19,287 bases of DNA, from positions 1-19,287 of the forward strand of contig JAAYZO010000114.1 of NCBI GenBank assembly GCA_012514865.1, read 5' to 3'. The notes beneath the pieces were generated by a model that searched no databases, had not been told where the DNA came from, and worked only from the letters and a program-made list of their open reading frames with translations. The DNA is from Lentisphaerota bacterium. Its GTDB lineage: Bacteria; Verrucomicrobiota; Lentisphaeria; Oligosphaerales; JAFGRS01. Both the position numbers and the translations under genes were made by a program. Each line of letters opens with the position of its first letter. Position 1 is the stretch's first letter. Positions 15,366 through 19,287 of this stretch are shown here, in pieces.

Positions 15366-16229
15366 ATGAGAGGCAGGACGTGGGCCATGCTGGCCCTGAC
15401 GCTGGTCGGCACCGGTCTCGCGGGACGGGCCGCGGAACTCCGTCTCGGCAGCGAGCCGCCGCTGCCGGTGCCGAATCTCCTGGTCAACCCCGGAGTCGAG
15501 GAGGGCGCCGACGGCCGGCCGCAGTCGTGGGCCTTCGGGACCGCCACCCCGGCGATCTTCGAGAGCGACTGGCGCGACGGCGGCCGCAGCGGCCGATGTC
15601 TGTGGCTCAAGGCGCGCACCGGCGAGATGTCGGGGTACTGGGCTCAGAGTGTGGCGGTAGTGCCGGGCACGCCGTACCTGGCCAAGGGCCACCTGCGCAT
15701 CCTCAGCGGGAAGATCCTGTGTTACGTCCATGGCACCGCGGATGCCGGCGACGGCCGGAAGGTCAGCGTCGATGCCCGTCACTACCGCGGCACGATGCGC
15801 GGGCACTGGCTGACGCCGGTGTTCGTGCCGCTCGATGCCCTGAGCGGCCCTGACGCCGAGCGGTGGCATCCCTTCCGGATAGCCTTCACGCCGCCGGCGC
15901 CCGTGGACCGCGTTGCCCTCAGCCTCGGGCTGTACTTCGCGGCGGGCGAGGCGTTGTTCGACGACCTCGAGGTCTGTCTGGCCGAGGTGGCGCTGCAGGT
16001 CCGCGTCGAAGCCGCCGCGGGGGAGGTCCTGCGGCGCGTGGTGGTCAGAGCCGACGGCACGGCCAAGCCCATCCTCGATTCCGGCACGCTCCCGGAGGGC
16101 GCCGGAGTCTTCACGCAGGCGATTCCAGGCCAGCCCAGTGACGGCCAGTGGACCCTGACCGTGACCCTCGCCGATGGCCGGACCCTGTCGCAGCGCTACC
16201 CGAAGCATGAAGGGGAGGCACCCCGATGA
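15366..16229 (+). CDS. Secreted carbohydrate-binding-module protein (CBM4/9-like)
   Basis: A 287-residue exported protein. The signal peptide spans about residues 1-23 (hydrophobic WAMLALTLVGTGLAG, likely cut after GRAA). A jelly-roll-like domain follows. NLLVNPGVEEGADGRPQSW at 38-56 is the classic opening of CBM_4_9 modules, continued by an SGRCLWL strand and a YWAQSVAVVPGTPYL strand, with LFDDLEV at about 198-204 as the closing strand of such modules. The C-terminal 80 residues form another beta-rich region without a recognised family. The ATG at 15366 has GGGAGG at 15354-15359, 6 nt upstream. The stop overlaps the next start (ATGA at 16226-16229), so the two proteins are translationally coupled and probably act together on an extracellular glycan. 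No catalytic domain is seen; binding specificity is unknown. Confidence 0.8.
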   Translation: MRGRTWAMLALTLVGTGLAGRAAELRLGSEPPLPVPNLLVNPGVEEGADGRPQSWAFGTATPAIFESDWRDGGRSGRCLWLKARTGEMSGYWAQSVAVVPGTPYLAKGHLRILSGKILCYVHGTADAGDGRKVSVDARHYRGTMRGHWLTPVFVPLDALSGPDAERWHPFRIAFTPPAPVDRVALSLGLYFAAGEALFDDLEVCLAEVALQVRVEAAAGEVLRRVVVRADGTAKPILDSGTLPEGAGVFTQAIPGQPSDGQWTLTVTLADGRTLSQRYPKHEGEAPR

Positions 16230-18922
16230 CGCGGACCCTGTCCCGACTGACGCTGCTGCTGACGCTCGGCGGCCTCTGGGTTACGGCGGCCACCACCTAC
16301 CAGGCCGGACGCCTCACGATCGAGCCGCGGGCCGGCGATGCCGCTCTGACGGCACGCACCGACCTCGCGCCGGGGCTCCTGCGCGGCGCCCGGCTGACGC
16401 TGTTCGACGGCCGCCGCCAGGCGGCGCTGCCCCTGGGGCCGGCGCGCCTGGGCGAGGGCCCCGCGGATGCCGCCCTGGCGTGGACGCCCGAGCCCGGCCT
16501 CGAGGTCGATCTCCGCCTTCAGGCCGTCGGCTCGTGCCTCCTCTGGGAGGTGCGCTGCCGCAACCGCGGGGAGGAATCCCGCTGGCTCGAGCTCGGGCCG
16601 GCCCTCGACCTGCAGCCGCCGGCCGGTCAGGCGCAGTGGTTCGACGGCTGGGATGACAAGGCGCTGAGCGATGCTGATCAGTCGTCGGTGCGCATGGCGG
16701 GCAACATGCCCCTGACGGCGCTCTGGACCCCGGACGCCTGCCTGGCGGTCGGGCTGGAGCCCACCGAGCTGATCTCATGGTTCCGCCACTCGGTCGCGAT
16801 GGGTGCCGATGGCTCCGTGGCCCTGTCCTGCACCGCTCGCTGCGTGGTCGACCCGGGCACCGAGGAGTCTGTGCGTTTTGTCACCCTGGCGGCCCTCGGT
16901 GAGTGGGGCAAGCTCGAGGCCTTCGACGCCTACTACGCGAGCTTCCCGGAGTGCTTCCGGGCGCATCCCGAGGTCGACCCGCGCGCCTCGCTGGGCAGCT
17001 CGCAGTATCGCGCCTGGCCGACGGGGCCGTGGTCGCCGGAGATTTGCCGGCGGCTGTATGGCGGCTGGGAGTGGTGCTACGCGCCCTTCAAACGCACCGG
17101 CGATATCGTCGGGCGCCCGGAACTCTGGGACTACACCCCGGTGCGGCCCTTCGGAACCCGGCCGGCTCTGCCGCGGGATGAGTACCTCGCCTGGCGCGAG
17201 AAGGCCTTCACCGACGGCGCCGAGCGCTGTGGTGTGGCGATGATGTTCTACATCCCGGCGCAGGTCTGGTGCGAGGAACAACTCGCCCGCGAGCGCTACG
17301 CCGATGCCCTGGTCACCGACCCGCGCGCGAAGACCTACTTCAGCACCCCCTGGGTGACCGGCCACGACAACGAACTGCTCGTCTTCCCGCACGCCACTTC
17401 CTTTGGCGACCAGAGCCGCCGCGACCTCGCCGACATCGCCGAGGCGCTCCCCATCGCCGGGTTTGCCTTCGACACTGCCGGCGGCGTGGCGCGCTACACC
17501 GGCCCGGCCCTGCCGCGCCTCGAGGGCCGCGCCTGGGATGACGAGGTCGGCGTGTACTGCTCCGAGCTGGTCGCGATTGCCAAGGTGATGGACTACGTGC
17601 ATACGCTGCGCCGTGACGGCCGGCGCCTGGCGGTCGTCTCCAACCCCATGGCGACCGGGTCTTACGCCTCCTGCGTGCGCAGCGACAGCGCCATGCTCGA
17701 GCGCAACCCCTGGCAGCACAGCCGCACCGAGTCCGACCGCCTGCGCTGGAAGCTCGGCCACAAGACCATGGTCTGGTGGGAGGGCTACGAGGTCGGGGAT
17801 TTCGTCGACCTCGCGACGGTCAAGCCCGACGACCTGGCGGCGGTCTACGAGGGCCTCGCCGACTTCACGATCCTGCAGAGCCTGCGGGTCGGGGCCATCC
17901 CGCCGACGAACTTCACGCAGGGCATCGCCCGCCTGGTGCGCTGGCTGCCGGCCATCGTCGACTGCGTCCAGGCCGGCTGGGAGCCGGTGCCGGCGGTGCG
18001 CCTGCCAGCGCCCGCCTGGGCCAGCCGCTACGGCCGCGGCCTCGAGACCCGACTGGCCCTGGCGCAGGAGACCGGCGCGGACCTCGACCTCGAGGCCGAG
18101 GTCGTGAACCAGCGCCTCGGCACCGGCGCGATGCTCTTCGCCCACACCGACGGGCGGGCTCAGGTGAACCGCGTTCGCGACGGCAGCACCCTCCTGCCGC
18201 TGCGTCTGGCGGTGCGCACGCCGGTCCTGCTGCGGGCCATGGTTGCGGTCGAGCCGGCCTCGGCGATCAGCACGGCCGAGGTCACCCTGCGTCAGGAGGC
18301 CACACGGGCGGTGCTGCAGGCGACGCTGACCGGCGCCGGTACGGCGCGTCTGCGGTTCGCCACGCCTGCCGGCATGAGGCTGTCAGCGGCGACCTGGTCC
18401 GGGCAGCCCCTGGCGCTGCAGATCAGGGATGGCGTCCCCGAGGCCGAGCTCAGCCTCGGCGAGGCCGGCCGGCTCGAGGTCGCCTTCACCTCGGATCTCT
18501 TTGAACTCTCCGACGAGGCCCTCCTCGGCTTCCCCTTCGTCGGCCCCGATGGCGCGACGGCGGCGCTGGTCGTGCCCGCCGACGCGCCCGCGGCCGTGCA
18601 GCGCGCGGCGGCACGGTTGCAGGAGTACTTCCGCTACTGGCATGGCCGCATCGAGAAGCCGGCGCGGGAGGTCCTCCTGCCGATTCAGCCCGAGGTCGCG
18701 GCCGGCGCGGCGGTGTCGATCGCGCTGGTGCCCGGCCGGCCAGGCCGACCGGCGGTGGTGCGCCGTGAGGGTGACCGGCTCAGCGTCGAGGCCGACAGCG
18801 CCGTTGCCCTCGAGGCCGCCATGGACCGCCTCCTGCGAGCCCTCGACCGGCGCTGGTGGACCAGCGAGATCTTCGGCCAGACCGCCGTGCGCGACCGCCT
18901 CGCTGCCTACGGCCGCGAGTGA
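16226..18922 (+). CDS. Secreted glycosidase-like protein with C-terminal GH20b/GH67N-like domain
   Basis: An 898-residue exported protein. The signal peptide is at about 1-22 (LTLLLTLGGLWVTAA). Residues about 25-240 are beta-rich, like the supersandwich domain of GH36-type enzymes (LLWEVRCRNRGEESRWLEL at 105-123). Residues about 250-600 look like a TIM barrel: YGGWEWCYAPFKR at 278-290, AMMFYIPAQVW at 338-348, AGFAFDTAGG at 411-420, and LAVVSNPMATGS at 468-479 followed by D487 and E492. D416 sits at a strand end where a nucleophile would be expected, but this is inference. The C-terminal 120 residues (AAARLQEYFRYWHGR, then the RLLRALDRRWW end) resemble the domain that normally precedes GH20/GH67 barrels. 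AGGGGAGG at 16210-16217 and the ATGA overlap tie it to the CBM gene. No named GH family is claimed. Confidence 0.7.
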   Translation: MTRTLSRLTLLLTLGGLWVTAATTYQAGRLTIEPRAGDAALTARTDLAPGLLRGARLTLFDGRRQAALPLGPARLGEGPADAALAWTPEPGLEVDLRLQAVGSCLLWEVRCRNRGEESRWLELGPALDLQPPAGQAQWFDGWDDKALSDADQSSVRMAGNMPLTALWTPDACLAVGLEPTELISWFRHSVAMGADGSVALSCTARCVVDPGTEESVRFVTLAALGEWGKLEAFDAYYASFPECFRAHPEVDPRASLGSSQYRAWPTGPWSPEICRRLYGGWEWCYAPFKRTGDIVGRPELWDYTPVRPFGTRPALPRDEYLAWREKAFTDGAERCGVAMMFYIPAQVWCEEQLARERYADALVTDPRAKTYFSTPWVTGHDNELLVFPHATSFGDQSRRDLADIAEALPIAGFAFDTAGGVARYTGPALPRLEGRAWDDEVGVYCSELVAIAKVMDYVHTLRRDGRRLAVVSNPMATGSYASCVRSDSAMLERNPWQHSRTESDRLRWKLGHKTMVWWEGYEVGDFVDLATVKPDDLAAVYEGLADFTILQSLRVGAIPPTNFTQGIARLVRWLPAIVDCVQAGWEPVPAVRLPAPAWASRYGRGLETRLALAQETGADLDLEAEVVNQRLGTGAMLFAHTDGRAQVNRVRDGSTLLPLRLAVRTPVLLRAMVAVEPASAISTAEVTLRQEATRAVLQATLTGAGTARLRFATPAGMRLSAATWSGQPLALQIRDGVPEAELSLGEAGRLEVAFTSDLFELSDEALLGFPFVGPDGATAALVVPADAPAAVQRAAARLQEYFRYWHGRIEKPAREVLLPIQPEVAAGAAVSIALVPGRPGRPAVVRREGDRLSVEADSAVALEAAMDRLLRALDRRWWTSEIFGQTAVRDRLAAYGRE

Positions 18923-18934
18923 CCGGCGTCCGGG

Positions 18935-18960
18935 AGGTCCACGGCCGGCGCCGTGGACCT
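18935..18960 (+). repeat. 26-bp palindromic repeat, copy 2 (possible terminator)
   Basis: AGGTCCACGGC pairs perfectly with GCCGTGGACCT (11-bp stem, 4-nt loop), the best-formed of the three copies. It starts 12 bp after the stop of the glycosidase-like gene, so it may end that transcript or protect its 3' end, though no T tract follows. Confidence 0.7.
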
Positions 18961-19110
18961 ACTCGGCCTGGGCCGGCGCGGCGGCAGAGCTGGCGCCGCG
19001 GACGGCCCCAGCGGCTCGCGCTCGGCTCTCACGACCTACCCCGACAATCGCCACGAGCCCGTGGGCGCCACGGGACGAGGGGCGCCCTCCGGGCACTGCC
19101 GGCGCCCGGC

Positions 19111-19136
19111 AGGTCCACGGACGGCGCCGTAGACCT
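19111..19136 (+). repeat. 26-bp palindromic repeat, copy 3
   Basis: AGGTCCACGG and CCGTAGACCT form 10-bp arms with one mismatch. Its sequence is closest to the reverse complement of the copy at 15236-15261 (24 of 26 positions). Confidence 0.65.
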
Positions 19137-19202
19137 GCCTGCCGCGCCGGTGGCCATGCGGTGACGCGTCGTCGCGCTTCTGGAGCATCCCTGCTGTTTC
19201 CG

Positions 19203-19287
19203 CAGGGCTGTTTGAAGATCGCGGCGGCGCTCACTCGGTCACCCTGGAGGGGTGCCAGATCGTAGCCGGGGGTCGCGCGCAGCCCGA
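19203..19287 (+). repeat. Dispersed repeat element, right-end copy (truncated by window edge)
   Basis: Reverse complement of 42-126 at about 77 of 85 positions. CCGGGGGTCG at 19266-19275 is the left arm of the shared hairpin, followed by a 9-nt loop, and the first three bases of the second arm (CGA) are the last bases of the window. Confidence 0.75.

Larger units (their letters stand above)
18923..19287. repeat. Terminal repeat island
   Basis: This 365-bp stretch has no credible gene. It holds two copies of the 26-bp palindrome (18935-18960 and 19111-19136) bracketing 150 bp, a perfect hairpin CCCGTGG-GCG-CCACGGG at 19058-19074, and the inverted copy of the left-end element at 19203-19287, which runs into the window edge. 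Confidence 0.6.

Noticed and set aside
13702..15369. 555-codon open frame antisense to the DUF6785-like gene
   Set aside because: Gln/Asp/His/Arg-rich shadow of a membrane protein; the other strand gives about 16 clear hydrophobic segments and a good start.
42..19287. Composite transposon or genomic island bounded by the 85-bp inverted repeats
   Set aside because: No transposase, integrase or target-site duplication is visible, and the interior is ordinary metabolism; a repeat-broken contig is simpler.
1..19287. tRNA or rRNA genes in the intergenic regions
   Set aside because: No cloverleaf with a T-loop GTTCRA motif and matching acceptor stem, and no rRNA-like conserved segment, was recognised by eye; a covariance search was not possible.

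Overview
This is a very GC-rich window of a bacterial genome. It carries ten convincing protein genes separated by islands rich in dispersed, hairpin-forming repeats. No rRNA, tRNA, transposase, integrase, phage gene or CRISPR array could be recognised. The gene mix points to an uncultured polysaccharide-degrading bacterium of the Armatimonadota or of the Planctomycetota/Verrucomicrobiota/Hydrogenedentota type. It includes a Gfo/Idh/MocA oxidoreductase, secreted glycosidase-like proteins, a DUF6785/DUF6784-type membrane protein, a fused membrane/spermidine-synthase-like protein and a non-mevalonate isoprenoid gene. Together with the many REP-like intergenic repeats, this suggests those phyla, but the assignment is inference from gene style, not a phylogenetic result.

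Layout. Positions 1-299 hold a repeat element, a good sigma70-type promoter and a structured leader, followed by a Gfo/Idh/MocA oxidoreductase (300-1295). A repeat island (1296-1618) separates it from a convergent GT-B-like glycosyltransferase on the minus strand (1619-2686). A second island (2687-3094) carries a third copy of a 42-bp repeat and a 9-bp minisatellite. Next come a secreted metallophosphoesterase (3095-4240) and, 54 bp later, a large unsecreted glycosidase-like protein (4295-7171). A 557-bp repeat island follows (7172-7728), with a 9-nt-loop hairpin, REP-like hairpins and a GATCGN hexamer array. A housekeeping block comes next: ArgJ (7729-9033), a small YfcE/ApaH-like phosphoesterase (9162-9893), IspE (9897-10787) and a fused membrane/spermidine-synthase-like protein (10852-13017). 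Facing it on the minus strand is a polytopic DUF6785/DUF6784-like membrane protein (13054-15123). Divergent from that is a translationally coupled pair: a secreted carbohydrate-binding-module protein (15366-16229) and a secreted glycosidase-like protein (16226-18922). The window ends in another repeat island (18923-19287).

How the genes fit together. ArgJ (arginine biosynthesis) and IspE (MEP isoprenoid pathway) are ordinary metabolism. The oxidoreductase, the two glycosidase-like proteins, the CBM protein and the membrane protein form a plausible carbohydrate-scavenging complement, but no substrate can be read from the sequence.

The most notable non-coding signals are: (1) an 85-bp repeat at both window ends in opposite orientation, as expected if the window is a contig broken at a high-copy repeat; (2) a CCGGGGGTCG-N9-CGACCCCCGG hairpin present twice in full and a third time cut by the right edge; (3) a 42-bp direct repeat in two identical copies and one divergent copy; (4) a 26-bp palindrome in three copies, two of which bracket the CBM/glycosidase operon; and (5) two competing stems in the leader of the oxidoreductase gene. 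I found no convincing new defence or mobile system.
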